From contig NZ_JAEKMH010000004.1 in the NCBI RefSeq assembly GCF_016411825.1, positions 248,001-312,000 on the forward strand: 64,000 nucleotides of DNA. The letters are read 5' to 3'. Numbering within the stretch: the first letter of the stretch is position 1; each line of letters begins with the position of its first letter. Of the stretch, positions 17,265 to 30,492 are shown piece by piece. Source of the stretch: Devosia sediminis (GTDB taxonomy: Bacteria; Pseudomonadota; Alphaproteobacteria; Rhizobiales; Devosiaceae). The position numbers were made by a program, and so were the translations under genes. Under the pieces are notes generated by a model that worked only from the letters and a program-made list of their open reading frames with translations, searched no databases and was not told where the DNA came from.

Positions 17265-18401
17265 ATGGCCAATGACCTGTCCACGCCGCTGACCGGCCGC
17301 AAGCGCCGGAACGAGGCCCGGTCGGGGCGGTTTCATTTTCCGCTGGCGCGGCTGCTCTTTGTCCTGATCTTCCTCATCATCGGCGGCGTGGCGCTGCGCC
17401 TGTTTCTGGTGGAAGACCCCGATGGCGGCCGTCCCAGCCAGGACGTGGCCATCACCTCCACCCGCGACAACAACACGGTGGCCAATTCGGCCCAGAGCCG
17501 GCCCGCCACCATCACCGCCGACCCCCAGCAGTTTCCCGCCGACGGCTCGATCGTCGCCGTTCCGCAGCCGGCGCCCGGCGCGGGCACGGCCCTCGGCCAG
17601 GTGCCCGACCGCTTCGGCGCCCTGCCCGATCTCAGCGAGGAAACCTCTGCCGGCACCATCCCGCGCATGTCGGGCACCGGCCTCACCCCCTTTGCGGCCT
17701 ATCGCCGTCCGGCAGGCTCGGCCGTGGCCGCGGGCGGACCGATGATCGCGATTGTGGTCACCGGTCTCGGGATCAACGAGCAGGGGTCGCTCGACGCCAT
17801 CGACCAACTGCCCGACGAAGTGACCCTGGCCTTCGCCCCCTATGGCCGGAGCCTCGAAAACACCGTAGCGGCGGCGCGCACCGCAGGGCATGAAGTCATG
17901 CTCGAAGTGCCGCTCGAACCCTTCGACTATCCGCAGAACGATCCGGGCCCGCATACCATCCTCACCGGCGAGGCGCCGCGCGACAATCTCGAAAAGCTGT
18001 TCTGGCTGATGGCGCGCTTCGGCGGCTATTTCGGCGTCATCAACAATATGGGCGCGCGCTTCACGGCCTCGGCGGCCGACCTCGCCCCGATCATGGAAGA
18101 ATTCGGCGCACGCGGCCTCGGCTATCTCGACGATGGCTCCTCCAACCGCTCGGTGGCCCAGCAACTGGCCGGGGCCAATCGCGTGCCCTTCAATCGCGCC
18201 TCCACCATGATCGACGCCAATCCGGCCCGCGCATCCATTCTTTCGGCGCTGGCCAGCCTTGAGGCCCAGGCACTGGAATCGGGCAGCGCCATCGGTATTG
18301 TCAGCGCCCTGCCCATTTCGGTGCAGGCCGTGTCCGACTGGACGCGGGAACTCGACGCCAAGGGCATTGCACTGGTGCCCGTCAGCGCCCTGATGCAATA
18401 G
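17265..18401 (+). CDS. divergent polysaccharide deacetylase (YibQ-like)
   Basis: The 378-residue protein has a basic N-terminus, one membrane anchor (RLLFVLIFLIIGGVALRLFLV, about residues 28-48), a low-complexity linker and a DUF610/YibQ domain from about residue 155 (MIAIVVTGLGINEQGS). Motifs LEVPLEPFDYPQNDPGPHT and NNMGARFTA fit the divergent deacetylase fold. The catalytic activity of this family is not settled. In this order it usually follows ctpA and precedes rppH, as here. Confidence 0.88.
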   Translation: MANDLSTPLTGRKRRNEARSGRFHFPLARLLFVLIFLIIGGVALRLFLVEDPDGGRPSQDVAITSTRDNNTVANSAQSRPATITADPQQFPADGSIVAVPQPAPGAGTALGQVPDRFGALPDLSEETSAGTIPRMSGTGLTPFAAYRRPAGSAVAAGGPMIAIVVTGLGINEQGSLDAIDQLPDEVTLAFAPYGRSLENTVAAARTAGHEVMLEVPLEPFDYPQNDPGPHTILTGEAPRDNLEKLFWLMARFGGYFGVINNMGARFTASAADLAPIMEEFGARGLGYLDDGSSNRSVAQQLAGANRVPFNRASTMIDANPARASILSALASLEAQALESGSAIGIVSALPISVQAVSDWTRELDAKGIALVPVSALMQ

Positions 18402-18428
18402 CGCGGGCGCCAAACGAAAGCCCGAACC

Positions 18429-18965
18429 ATGACCGACCGGCCAGACCGAGATGCCCTGCCCTATCGCGATTGCGTGGGCATTGCCGTGTTCAACAGGGAT
18501 GGCCAGGTGTTCATCGGCCATCGCCAATCCGCCGGCGATCCCGAGCAATCCGCGGCTGAGGGCTCGGCCTGGCAACTGCCGCAGGGCGGCATCGACAAGG
18601 GCGAAGACCCGCTGCGCGCCGCCCTTCGCGAACTCGAGGAAGAAACCAGCATCGTTTCGGTGAGCCTTCTCGCCGAAGCGCCGGAATGGATCTATTACGA
18701 CCTGCCCGACGACCTCCTTGGCGTCGCCTTCAAGGGCAAGTATCGCGGCCAGCGCCAGCGCTGGTTCGCCTTTGCCTTTACCGGCGAGGACAGCGAGATC
18801 GACGTGCTCGCCCCCGGCGGCGGCCGGCACAAGGCCGAGTTCAATGCCTGGCGCTGGGAAAAACTCGCCCGGGTCCCGGGCCTCATCGTGCCGTTCAAGC
18901 GCCAGGCCTATGAGCAGGTAGTGGACGCCTTCGCCCATATTCCGCAACGCTTCCGCCGGGACTGA
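18429..18965 (+). CDS. rppH: RNA 5'-pyrophosphohydrolase
   Basis: RppH removes pyrophosphate from triphosphorylated mRNA 5' ends and so starts RNase E-dependent decay. The 178 residues match the family: [15 protein letters not shown] at the start, [14 protein letters not shown], and the full Nudix box ending in [21 protein letters not shown] is also typical. It starts 27 bases after the YibQ-like gene. Confidence 0.96.
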   Translation: MTDRPDRDALPYRDCVGIAVFNRDGQVFIGHRQSAGDPEQSAAEGSAWQLPQGGIDKGEDPLRAALRELEEETSIVSVSLLAEAPEWIYYDLPDDLLGVAFKGKYRGQRQRWFAFAFTGEDSEIDVLAPGGGRHKAEFNAWRWEKLARVPGLIVPFKRQAYEQVVDAFAHIPQRFRRD

Positions 18966-18969
18966 CACC

Positions 18970-19656
18970 ATGAAAACCATCGGCCTTATTGGCGGCATGA
19001 GCTGGGAATCGAGCGCTCACTACTATGCCGCGATCAACCGCGAGACGGCCCGGCGCCTTGGCGGGCTCCATTCGGCGCCGCTGATCCTCCATTCGGTGGA
19101 TTTTGCCCCGGTCGCCGCGCTGCAGTCCGAAGGACGCTGGGAAGAGGCCGGACAGCAGCTCAACGCCGTGGCGCGATCGCTCGAGGCCGCCGGGGCTCAA
19201 GTGCTCGGGCTCGCGACCAACACCATGCATGTCGTTGCCGGCGTCATGCTCGCGGGCGTCGATATTCCCTTCGTCCATATTGCCGACCCCACGGCGGCGG
19301 CGCTGCTGGCCGATGGTTTCGATACCGTCGGCCTTCTGGGCACCCGCTTCACCATGGAGATGGATTTCTACAAGGCGCGCCTGCGCGAGCGCGGGCTCAC
19401 CGTCATGGTGCCCGAGGTGGACCACACCAATCTCAACGGCATCATCTATGACGAGCTTTGCAAGGGCATCGTGCGCGACGAGTCGCGCGAGGTCTATCAG
19501 GCGGCCATCGACCGCATGGCGGCGCGCGGCGCCCAGGCGGTGATCCTCGGTTGTACCGAAATCGGCATGCTGATCGACGACAGCACCAGTTCGCTGCCGA
19601 CCTATGACACGACCCAGCTCCACGCCGAGGCGCTGGTCGACGCGGCGTTGGGGTAG
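18970..19656 (+). CDS. aspartate/glutamate racemase family protein
   Basis: This 228-residue enzyme belongs to the Asp/Glu racemase superfamily, with GLIGGMSWESS at the N-terminus. The first active-site position, Cys in most racemases, reads ATNTMH, with Thr in its place; the second is Cys in ILGCTEIG. E. coli YgeA has the same Thr/Cys pair and acts mainly in the L-to-D direction, so a similar behaviour is likely. It follows rppH by four bases and may share its transcript. Confidence 0.88.
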   Translation: MKTIGLIGGMSWESSAHYYAAINRETARRLGGLHSAPLILHSVDFAPVAALQSEGRWEEAGQQLNAVARSLEAAGAQVLGLATNTMHVVAGVMLAGVDIPFVHIADPTAAALLADGFDTVGLLGTRFTMEMDFYKARLRERGLTVMVPEVDHTNLNGIIYDELCKGIVRDESREVYQAAIDRMAARGAQAVILGCTEIGMLIDDSTSSLPTYDTTQLHAEALVDAALG

Positions 19657-19724
19657 GTCGACGGCTCTGGCCCCTTGCGGTAAGCACGGATTCGAGGTCT
19701 GGCTCCAATCCGCCACCACTCTCC

Positions 19725-19826
19725 GCGCCGCCCTCGGGCTTGACCCGAGGGCCCCTCAAGGCACGCACCGCGCTCGGATATCGGGACCGTTGGCGGTGGC
19801 CCTCGGGTCAAGCCCGAGGGCGGCGC
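19725..19826. repeat. REP-like palindromic element, CCTCGGG family
   Basis: A perfect 27-base inverted repeat (19725-19751 and 19800-19826) flanks a 48-base centre. Each arm holds CCCTCGGG-CTTGA-CCCGAGGG. It lies between the convergent racemase and chemoreceptor genes and is the cleanest copy of its family here. Confidence 0.88.
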
Positions 19827-19853
19827 AGCGGTCGGGAGAACGGGCGTAGATGA

Positions 19854-22025
19854 CTAGGCCGCCCGACGGCCCGACGGCACTGCCGGGGCCGGGGCCGCGT
19901 CCGCTTCCCCAAGGACGAAGACGTCGACAATGCGGTCGAGCGCCTGGGTCTGCCCCTCGGTCTGGGCAATGACCGCATTGGTCTCCTCGACCAGGGCGGC
20001 ATTGTGCTGGGTCATCTGGTCGAGCGTGCGCACGGCGGTGTTGACCTCCTCGATGGAGGCCGCCTGCTCGCGGCTGGCCCGGGCGATGGCGCGCACCAGA
20101 TCGCTGTTTTCCCGCACCGCATCGAGCATGGCCCGGAGGCGGTCGCCGGCGGCGCTGACCAGGCTCGAGCCGCCCCGCACTTCCTCGGCGCTTTTTTCAA
20201 CCAATGCCTTCACTTCCGCCGAGGCCTGGGCAGCGCTTTGCGCCAGCCTGCGGACCTCGACGGCAACCACGGCAAAGCCCTTGCCGGCATCGCCCGCCCG
20301 CGCCGCTTCCACCGAGGCGTTGAGGGCGAGGAGGTTGGTCTGGAAGGCAATGTCGTCGATCATGCCGATAATATTGGAAATCTTGGCCGAGGACTGGGTG
20401 ATCCGCTCCATGGCGCCGGTCGCCTCGCCCATGACCGCCCCGCTTTCCGCGGCGACGCTGGACACGGTCTCGGCCTTGCCGGCGGCATCTTCCGCCATGC
20501 CCGCATTGCTGGCCACTGTGGCGGCCAGTTCTTCCATGGCGGCGGAGGTTTCCTCGATCGTGGCGGCCTGGCGGGTGGTGCGCTCCGAGAGATCATTGGC
20601 GCCGCTGAGCAATTCCCCGCTCGCGGTGCGCAGCGAGCGCGATGTCGTTCGCAACTGCCCCACCACATCGGCAAAGCGCTGCACGGTGCCATTGAGAGCA
20701 AGACGCAGGTCCTCAAATTCGGGCGGGAAGGGCCGCTCGATCGTGGTCGATAGATCGCCTTCCGCCAGTTGCTTGAGGCCGGCGCCGATGGCTGCGACCG
20801 AGGCCTTGCGGGCCGTGACGTCGGTGGCGAACTGCACGACCTTGTAGGGCACGCCATCGGTGTCGAAGATCGGCGTAAAGGTGCTCTGGATCCAGACCTC
20901 CTGGCCCGAACGGGTGCGGCGGCGATATTCGCCGCTCTTGAAAGCCCCCTCGGAAAGGTCAGTCCAGAACTGGCGATAGCTCGCGCTTGCCGGATCGGCA
21001 TCGAAGAGGAACTGCGCATTGGGGCGCCCGACAATGTCTTCCAGGCGGTATCCTAGCAGCGCCAGGAAATTGTCATTGGCGGCGAGTACCACGCCGTGAA
21101 GATCGAATTCGACCACGATCTGGCTGCGCGAGATCGCCTGGAGCTGGCCGGTATGATCAGCGGCCTCGGCCAGGTGCTGGCGCGCCTGCGCATCGAGCGC
21201 CGCCTTTTCGACGGCATTGGCGCGAAACACTTCGAGGGCCCGTGCCATGGCGCCGATCTCGTTGCGCTGGGTCTGGTACGGCACTTCGGCATCGAGCTTC
21301 CCGTCCGCAAGGCTTTCCATAACGCCGGCAAGCTGCGGGATCGGCCGCATCAGTTTGCGCGACACGACAAGCGCGAGGAGGCCAGTAACGAGCAGGCCGG
21401 CCAGGGCGACGGCGCCGAGCACCGTCATGGTGCTGGCCAGCACCGCGACCAGCGGCCCGCGATCGACCGCCACCATCAGCGCCCCGATGACGACGCCATC
21501 GGCGGTGGCGACGGGGCGGTAGTCGAGAAGATAGGTGACCCCATCGATCGTGGCTTCCGATTGCACCGGCTGGTTGGCGACGAGAGCGTCGAACACCGGA
21601 TGCCCGGCCGCAAGATTGTCGTTCAGACGTCGTTCACCCGAGGGGTCCAGGAGGCTGGTGCTCCCCACCACCATGTCCGGGCTGGTCTCCGTATCGTAGA
21701 CATAAACGGCTACGTCCTGCCCGGCCACGCGGGCCACCGCATCGATGACGTCATGCGTCCGAAACCGCGGCATGCTGCGGGCCGACAGGCTCGCAACATT
21801 GCCCGCTTCGTCGAGCCCGACCTCGAGGCTGGGCAGGTTGACCTGTAGAATCTGGGCGGCAATGCGGGTCGTATCGGTCAGCGCCTGCTGCTCGTCCCGC
21901 GCCACCGAAGCGCCGAGGCTGAAATAGAGCCCGCCGAGCACGGCCAGGATCGCCAGTGTGATCGCCCCGATCGTCATGCTGGAGATGGCAAAGGTAAGGC
22001 GCATATTGCGCAGAATTGAACCCAT
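19854..22025 (-). CDS. methyl-accepting chemotaxis protein with PAS domain
   Basis: This 723-residue receptor has a transmembrane helix at about 10-35, a periplasmic Cache-like sensor to about 190, a second helix ([17 protein letters not shown]), a HAMP domain ([16 protein letters not shown]), a cytoplasmic PAS domain at about 295-410 ([19 protein letters not shown]), a second HAMP-like segment and the signalling domain with [20 protein letters not shown] near residue 560. It signals to CheA through CheW. There is no C-terminal CheR-binding pentapeptide (end is SGRRAA). The ligand is unknown. It is the only chemotaxis gene in the window. Confidence 0.93.
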   Translation of the reverse strand: MGSILRNMRLTFAISSMTIGAITLAILAVLGGLYFSLGASVARDEQQALTDTTRIAAQILQVNLPSLEVGLDEAGNVASLSARSMPRFRTHDVIDAVARVAGQDVAVYVYDTETSPDMVVGSTSLLDPSGERRLNDNLAAGHPVFDALVANQPVQSEATIDGVTYLLDYRPVATADGVVIGALMVAVDRGPLVAVLASTMTVLGAVALAGLLVTGLLALVVSRKLMRPIPQLAGVMESLADGKLDAEVPYQTQRNEIGAMARALEVFRANAVEKAALDAQARQHLAEAADHTGQLQAISRSQIVVEFDLHGVVLAANDNFLALLGYRLEDIVGRPNAQFLFDADPASASYRQFWTDLSEGAFKSGEYRRRTRSGQEVWIQSTFTPIFDTDGVPYKVVQFATDVTARKASVAAIGAGLKQLAEGDLSTTIERPFPPEFEDLRLALNGTVQRFADVVGQLRTTSRSLRTASGELLSGANDLSERTTRQAATIEETSAAMEELAATVASNAGMAEDAAGKAETVSSVAAESGAVMGEATGAMERITQSSAKISNIIGMIDDIAFQTNLLALNASVEAARAGDAGKGFAVVAVEVRRLAQSAAQASAEVKALVEKSAEEVRGGSSLVSAAGDRLRAMLDAVRENSDLVRAIARASREQAASIEEVNTAVRTLDQMTQHNAALVEETNAVIAQTEGQTQALDRIVDVFVLGEADAAPAPAVPSGRRAA

Positions 22026-22180
22026 GATCGTGCCCCCAAGGCCCGACCGCTGTTGGCCGGATTTGCGCCTCTACCCAGGAGAGTGCGCCCCAAGGGTTAA
22101 TCGCTGGTTGATGGGCAAGAAATATCGTGCAATATCAATGACTTGCACAAAAGTTGTGCGGGATGCCCGTTTTGCAAGCA

Positions 22181-22208
22181 AGAAGGCCACCCTTGCGGAC
22201 GGCCTTCT
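22181..22208 (-). terminator. hairpin after the atp operon
   Basis: AGAAGGCC and GGCCTTCT pair with a 12-base loop. On the minus strand TTGCTTGC follows, only weakly T-rich. Its place, 28 bases after the atpC stop, supports a terminator. Confidence 0.5.
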
Positions 22209-22236
22209 GGCAATTCAGCGAAAGAGATTTCGACCC

Positions 22237-22662
22237 TTAGTGGACGTGCGCGCCGTTGATCTGCTGCGCTTCCACGGCCAGGTTCAGGAGGCCCGAGACG
22301 ACTTCCTGAGCATAGGACTTGTCTTCCGGCGTTTCGGCGCGGGTCAGTTCTTCCTGCGCGGCCTGGATCTGCGTCTGCAGATCGGCATGGTCGAACTCGG
22401 TGAAGGGCACGGACTGTTCGGCGAGGATGGTGAGACCGGCCGGCGACACATCCGCGAACCCACCCTTGACGAAGTAGATGTCGGCAGTGCCGGCAGCCTT
22501 GGTCACGGTGATGAAGCCGGGCTTCAGCGTGGTCATGAACGGCGCATGGTCGGTCATCACGGTGAAATAGCCTTCGGTACCCGGCACGGTGACCGAAACC
22601 ACGGTTTCGGACAGCACCAGACGCTCGGGCGACACGATCTCGATCTTGAGGCCTTCAGCCAT
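22237..22662 (-). CDS. atpC: ATP synthase F1 subunit epsilon
   Basis: Epsilon is part of the F1 central stalk and can inhibit ATP hydrolysis. The 141 residues include the beta-sandwich (LKIEIVSPERLVLSETV, GTEGYFTVMTDHAPF) and a C-terminal helical part (ADLQTQIQAAQEELTRAETPEDK). It is the last gene of the operon and is 87 bases from atpD. Confidence 0.96.
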   Translation of the reverse strand: MAEGLKIEIVSPERLVLSETVVSVTVPGTEGYFTVMTDHAPFMTTLKPGFITVTKAAGTADIYFVKGGFADVSPAGLTILAEQSVPFTEFDHADLQTQIQAAQEELTRAETPEDKSYAQEVVSGLLNLAVEAQQINGAHVH

Positions 22663-22749
22663 TCTTTTGGTCCCTTAGCGGAGCGAACCCGGGAGGTTCG
22701 GGTCAGGCAGTGGGTCCGCCGCGCACGGCGAACCCAATCGGCAGAAAGC

Positions 22750-24210
<1,461 letters not shown>

Positions 24211-25098
24211 TTAGAGCGCTTCCGCGCCCGAGATGATTTCGATGAGTTCTTTGGTGATCTGGGCCTGGCGCTGGCGGTTGTAGCTCAGCTGCAGCTTGTT
24301 GATCATTTCGCCGGCATTGCGGGTGGCATTGTCCATGGCGGACATCTGCGCACCGTAGAACGAGGCGGAGTTTTCGAGCAGGGCGCGGAGCAGCTGCACC
24401 GAGATGTTGCGCGGCAACAGGTCCTCGACGATGGCTTCTTCGCTCGGCTCGTATTCGTAGGGCACGGCCGACGCGGCGGCTTCGCCTTCGCCCTGTGCCT
24501 TTTCCAGCTTGGCCGGAATGATCTGCTGGGCCGTCGGCACCTGCGAAATCACCGAGCCGAACTTGGCGAAGAATAGGGTCGCGACGTCGAATTCGCCGGC
24601 GGCGAACATGGCCAGCACCTTGTCGGCAACCTGGCTCGCCTGGGTGAACCCGACCTGCTTGATTTCGCGGAAGTTGAACGTATCGACGATCAGTTCCGGA
24701 TACTGGCGCCTGAGAATGTCGTGACCCTTGCGGCCCACGGTCAGGATCTTGACGGTCTTGCCCTGGGCCAGAAGCTTCTGGGCATGGTCGCGGGCAAGAC
24801 GGGCGATCGACGAGTTGAACCCGCCGGCGAGACCACGCTCACCGGTGGCGACCACCAGCAGATGCACCTGGTCCTTGCCGGTGCCGCCGAGCAGCACCGG
24901 TGCGTTTTCCTGGCCATCATAGACGGCGCCGAGGGCAGCCAGCACCTTCCCCATGCGCTCGGCATAGGGACGGGCAGCTTCCGCGGCTTCCTGGGCGCGG
25001 CGGAGCTTGGCCGCCGCGACCATCTGCATGGCCTTGGTGATCTTCTGGGTCGATTTGACCGAGTCGATCCGGTTCTTAAGATCCTTTAGCGACGGCAT
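24211..25098 (-). CDS. atpG: ATP synthase F1 subunit gamma
   Basis: Gamma is the rotating shaft within the alpha3beta3 ring. The 295 residues have the two long terminal helices: [29 protein letters not shown] (split) at the start, and [32 protein letters not shown] (split) at the end. It follows atpA by 22 bases. Confidence 0.98.
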   Translation of the reverse strand: MPSLKDLKNRIDSVKSTQKITKAMQMVAAAKLRRAQEAAEAARPYAERMGKVLAALGAVYDGQENAPVLLGGTGKDQVHLLVVATGERGLAGGFNSSIARLARDHAQKLLAQGKTVKILTVGRKGHDILRRQYPELIVDTFNFREIKQVGFTQASQVADKVLAMFAAGEFDVATLFFAKFGSVISQVPTAQQIIPAKLEKAQGEGEAAASAVPYEYEPSEEAIVEDLLPRNISVQLLRALLENSASFYGAQMSAMDNATRNAGEMINKLQLSYNRQRQAQITKELIEIISGAEAL

Positions 25099-25120
25099 TG
25101 CCTGTCGTCTCCTTCAGGGC

Positions 25121-27216
<2,096 letters not shown>

Positions 27217-27842
27217 TGCCGCTTCACCCTCTCTTGGTCCGACCCAGTTATTGGCTCCGTTGGCCGGAACCCGGGCGGGTTTTTGTACCTTGGACGTGCT
27301 CGGAAACGGGCCGCGAGCCGGACCCCTTGAAATTCGCGCCCGCTCTAACACAGGCCAAGCCGGCCATGCAAGGCTCCCCGGGGGGATTCGATGGTGTCGA
27401 AAGTGTCGCACTTCGAAGCGTGGCCGCGAGGCCCGAGATGCGCCAGTGGCGCGGCGAGAGCGGAGAAGGCCATGAGGGCTATGCCCGAATGGCGGCAGCC
27501 GGCCTAACGGGCAGAATCTCCCCGGCGGGGAGATTCCAGGCGAGACGGCCATGAGAGCTACGCTTGAATGGCGACAGCCATGCTTTGCATCCACCGCCCA
27601 ATTCGCACAGACGTGCCGTATCGGCCCGCGCCGTTACGAAGGCTTAAGGTCTGTGCTCGCATTATGTCCTTGTGATCTTCTGATCGCCGGCCGGTCTTCT
27701 GACCGGATAGGGGGCGCAGCGGGCGGTTGGGATGGCTGGGTAAGCACACCGCCCGCCGCTAGCCTCGGTCATCACTCCGTGGCTAACCCCAACTTGCGGT
27801 CCAAAGGTAAAGGATGTCTTGCGCCCGCGCGACGTCCCGCCG
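27217..27842. other. 626-base non-coding stretch between priA and the atp operon
   Basis: No convincing gene is seen. The region holds a 38-base imperfect direct repeat (27463-27500 and 27542-27579, 32 of 38 identical). Between the copies is a perfect 10-bp hairpin, GAATCTCCCC-GGC-GGGGAGATTC (27514-27536). It should contain the atpH promoter and leader, and may hold a small RNA or a very short peptide gene. Confidence 0.6.
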
Positions 27843-30011
27843 TCACATGAAACTCATCGGATCGATGTCGACCTGGACTTTGATGTCGCCCTTGGGCTTT
27901 TCCGCATTGCCCAGCCAGAAGCGCATATAGCCCGAAAGATCGAAATCCTTGCCCGATTGCGCCAGCAGCCGCACCCGGTGGCGGCCGCGGATCATGGCAA
28001 TGGGCGCGTCGGCCGGCCCGAACAGCCGCACGCCCTCGGCCATGGGCGCGGCAGACAGCAGCGCCTTGGCATAGGCCATGGCCGCCTGCTGCTCGTTGGC
28101 GGAAATGATCAGCGCCGCCAGCCGGCCGAAGGGCGGCATGCCCCCCGCCTCCCGCGCCAGCATTTCCTGCGCATAAAAGGCTTCACGATCGCCCGAGACC
28201 ATGGCCTTCATCACCGGATGATCGGGGTGATAGGTCTGGAGGAACGCCTTGCCGTGGCGGCTTGCGCGCCCGGCACGCCCCGCCACCTGGGTGAGGATCT
28301 GGAAGGTCTTTTCGGCAGCGCGCGGATCGCCATGGGCGAGACCGAGATCGGCATCGAGCACGCCCACGACCGAGAGCTTTTCAAAATGGTGGCCCTTGGA
28401 AACGAGCTGCGTGCCGATGATGAGGTCGTATTCGCCCCGCTCGATCTCGGCAAAACGCTCGCGGAGCTGGGCATGGCTGCCCATGTCGGTGGAGAGCAAG
28501 ACCCGGCGCGCATCGGGAAAGCGCGTCGCCGCTTCCTCGGCAACCCGTTCGATGCCGGGCCCGACGGCCACCAGGCTCTCGGTATCGCCGCATTCGTCGC
28601 AGGTCTTCGGGGTCCGCCGCTCATGCCCGCAATGATGGCACATGAGCACGCCGCGGAAACGGTGCTCGACCATCCAGCTCGAACAGTCCGGACATTGATA
28701 TTGGTGCCCGCAGGAGCGGCAGAGCGTCAGGGGCGCATAGCCGCGTCGATTGAGGAACAGAAGCGCCTGCTCGCCCCGGTCCAGCGCCGCGAACACCTCG
28801 CGCGCCAGGGATGGGGCGATCCACTCGCCCTTTTCCGGGCCGTTGATGCGCATGTCGATTGCGGTGACGTCGGGCATGGCCGCTTCGGCGAAGCGGCTTT
28901 CCAGCGTCACGTGGCTATAGCGCCCGGCATTGGCATTGTTGCGCGATTCGACGGACGGGGTGGCCGAGGACAGCACCACCCGCGCCTGCGCCAGGTTGGC
29001 GCGGACCACGGCCATGTCGCGGGCATGGTAGGTAAAGCCGTCGGATTGCTTGTAGGCCCCGTCATGCTCCTCATCGAGCACCAGTAGCCCCAGTTCGCGG
29101 AACGGCAGGAACAGCGCCGAGCGCGCGCCCACCACCGCCCGCACCGAGCCATCGAGCACGCCGCGCCAGACTTTTGCGCGCTGCACCGGCGTCATGTCCG
29201 AATGCCACTCGGCCGGGCGCGTCCCGAAGCGCCGGGTGAAGCGGTCGATGAAGGTGTTGGTGAGTGCGATTTCGGGCAGCAGCACCAGCGCCTGCCGCCC
29301 GGCGCGCAAGGTATCGGCCACGGCCTCGAAGAAGACCTCGGTCTTGCCCCCGCCGGTGACCCCATCGAGCAGGGCGACGCCAAAGCCGTGGACATCGAGC
29401 GCCAGGATCTTGTCCAGCGCCGCCTGCTGTTCGGGATTGAGCGTGGCGGGGTTGTCGTCCGGGTCGGGCGGCATGACCACGGGCGGCGCCGGGATTTCCA
29501 GCTTTTCGACCGCCCCCGCCCGCTCCAGCCCATCAATGACCGAGGACGAGACCCCGCTCGCCCCGATCAGCGCCGGCTTGGGCCAGGCCATGTCGTCCAT
29601 CAGCGTGTCGAGCACGCGCAGCCGGGCCGGGGTCAGCTTTTCCGGCTCGTGCCCGGTGCGGCGATAGGCAATGACCGGTTTGGGCGCATCCAGCGCCTCG
29701 GGCGAGCGCAGCACCCCGCGCAGCACCTGGCCGGGCGCGGTCAGCGTGTAGCGCGCCACCCATTCGACGGTGCGCAGCAATTCCTCGGACAGCGGCGGCA
29801 CATCAAAGGCATGGGCTATATCGCGCAGGCGATTGTGGGCGATGAGGTCTTTCGGAACACCCCAGACGACTCCCAGGATCAGCCGCGGCCCCAACGGCAC
29901 GGCCACGATCGAGCCGCGCTCCACCATCATGCCCTCGGGCACGCGATAGCTGTAGGGGCCTTCGACGGCCACCCCCACCATCACAGCAACAATGTCCGGG
30001 CGATCGATCAT
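27843..30011 (-). CDS. priA: primosomal replication helicase PriA
   Basis: PriA restarts stalled forks by loading the replicative helicase at D-loops. The 722 residues start at ATG 30011 (MIDRPDIVAVMVGVAVEGPY), the N-terminal 3' DNA-binding domain; a 23-residue extension from 30080 looks unlike the family. Helicase motifs are visible: Walker A GVTGGGKTEV, Walker B LVLDEEHDG. The zinc-binding insertion has eight cysteines in paired CxxC-like groups (CRSCG, CPDC, CHHCG, CDECG). It is convergent with nothing; the atp operon follows after 626 bases. Confidence 0.96.
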   Translation of the reverse strand: MIDRPDIVAVMVGVAVEGPYSYRVPEGMMVERGSIVAVPLGPRLILGVVWGVPKDLIAHNRLRDIAHAFDVPPLSEELLRTVEWVARYTLTAPGQVLRGVLRSPEALDAPKPVIAYRRTGHEPEKLTPARLRVLDTLMDDMAWPKPALIGASGVSSSVIDGLERAGAVEKLEIPAPPVVMPPDPDDNPATLNPEQQAALDKILALDVHGFGVALLDGVTGGGKTEVFFEAVADTLRAGRQALVLLPEIALTNTFIDRFTRRFGTRPAEWHSDMTPVQRAKVWRGVLDGSVRAVVGARSALFLPFRELGLLVLDEEHDGAYKQSDGFTYHARDMAVVRANLAQARVVLSSATPSVESRNNANAGRYSHVTLESRFAEAAMPDVTAIDMRINGPEKGEWIAPSLAREVFAALDRGEQALLFLNRRGYAPLTLCRSCGHQYQCPDCSSWMVEHRFRGVLMCHHCGHERRTPKTCDECGDTESLVAVGPGIERVAEEAATRFPDARRVLLSTDMGSHAQLRERFAEIERGEYDLIIGTQLVSKGHHFEKLSVVGVLDADLGLAHGDPRAAEKTFQILTQVAGRAGRASRHGKAFLQTYHPDHPVMKAMVSGDREAFYAQEMLAREAGGMPPFGRLAALIISANEQQAAMAYAKALLSAAPMAEGVRLFGPADAPIAMIRGRHRVRLLAQSGKDFDLSGYMRFWLGNAEKPKGDIKVQVDIDPMSFM

Positions 30012-30135
30012 CTGTGCCTGTTCTGTTCGCACCGCCGTGCCGGCAATGCAAGCGATTCTGCGCCACTTCCATGCTGACACGCCCTGACGCGATGTTCACT
30101 TAGTGTTCATGGCAGGACGGATGAGGAGAACGACC

Positions 30136-30330
30136 ATGAATGCCCATATGCATCACCCCGCGCACCAGGATATGGAGTCTATTGCCCGTGACGCCAGCCT
30201 CTATGACTGGCTGATCGACCGCAGCCGCGCCCGGCGGCCGGACACCATCCCGGGCCATCTCCATGCAGATCTCGGCCTTGCCCCGCGCGAACGCCAGCGC
30301 GACTGGTCCGGCTGGCGGCCGTTTGGGTGA
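30136..30330 (+). CDS. small hypothetical protein, DUF1127-like ending
   Basis: This 64-residue protein follows ATGAGGAGAACGACC, a good ribosome site. It is His-rich at the start (MNAHMHHPAHQD) and ends with IPGHLHADLGLAPRERQRDW, which recalls the DLGL motif of DUF1127/YjiS-like small proteins common in alphaproteobacteria. The match is weak and no function is assigned. It is divergent from priA. Confidence 0.5.
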   Translation: MNAHMHHPAHQDMESIARDASLYDWLIDRSRARRPDTIPGHLHADLGLAPRERQRDWSGWRPFG

Positions 30331-30353
30331 GCTTTGGCTCACGAATCCTCGCC

Positions 30354-30427
30354 CCATCGTCATTGCCCGGCTGGACCGGGCAATCCAGTTCTCGGCCGCA
30401 TGGACCACCCGATCAAGTCGGGTGGTG
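30354..30427. repeat. REP-like element, TTGCCCGG/ACCACCCG family
   Basis: Two hairpins, TTGCCCGG-CTGGA-CCGGGCAA (30363-30383) and ACCACCCGA-TCAAG-TCGGGTGGT (30404-30426), are preceded by ATCGTCA. A near-identical element is at 55986-56063. Confidence 0.82.
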
Positions 30428-30492
30428 ACGACACTGGAGAGGTCTGCGACATTTCCAGACTTTTCTAACCAACCGCCCCTATCCTTACCCGC

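Noticed and set aside
22145..22159. GCACAA-AAG-TTGTGC palindrome upstream of the chemoreceptor
   Set aside because: A 6-bp arm in this composition is not strong, and it lies close to the atp terminator, more than 110 bases from the receptor start. It is not called as an operator.
27551..27850. 99-codon open frame in the atpH-priA gap
   Set aside because: It ends inside priA, has poor composition (many Arg, Cys) and no family. Only its first ten codons resemble the upstream repeat, which is reported as a finding instead.
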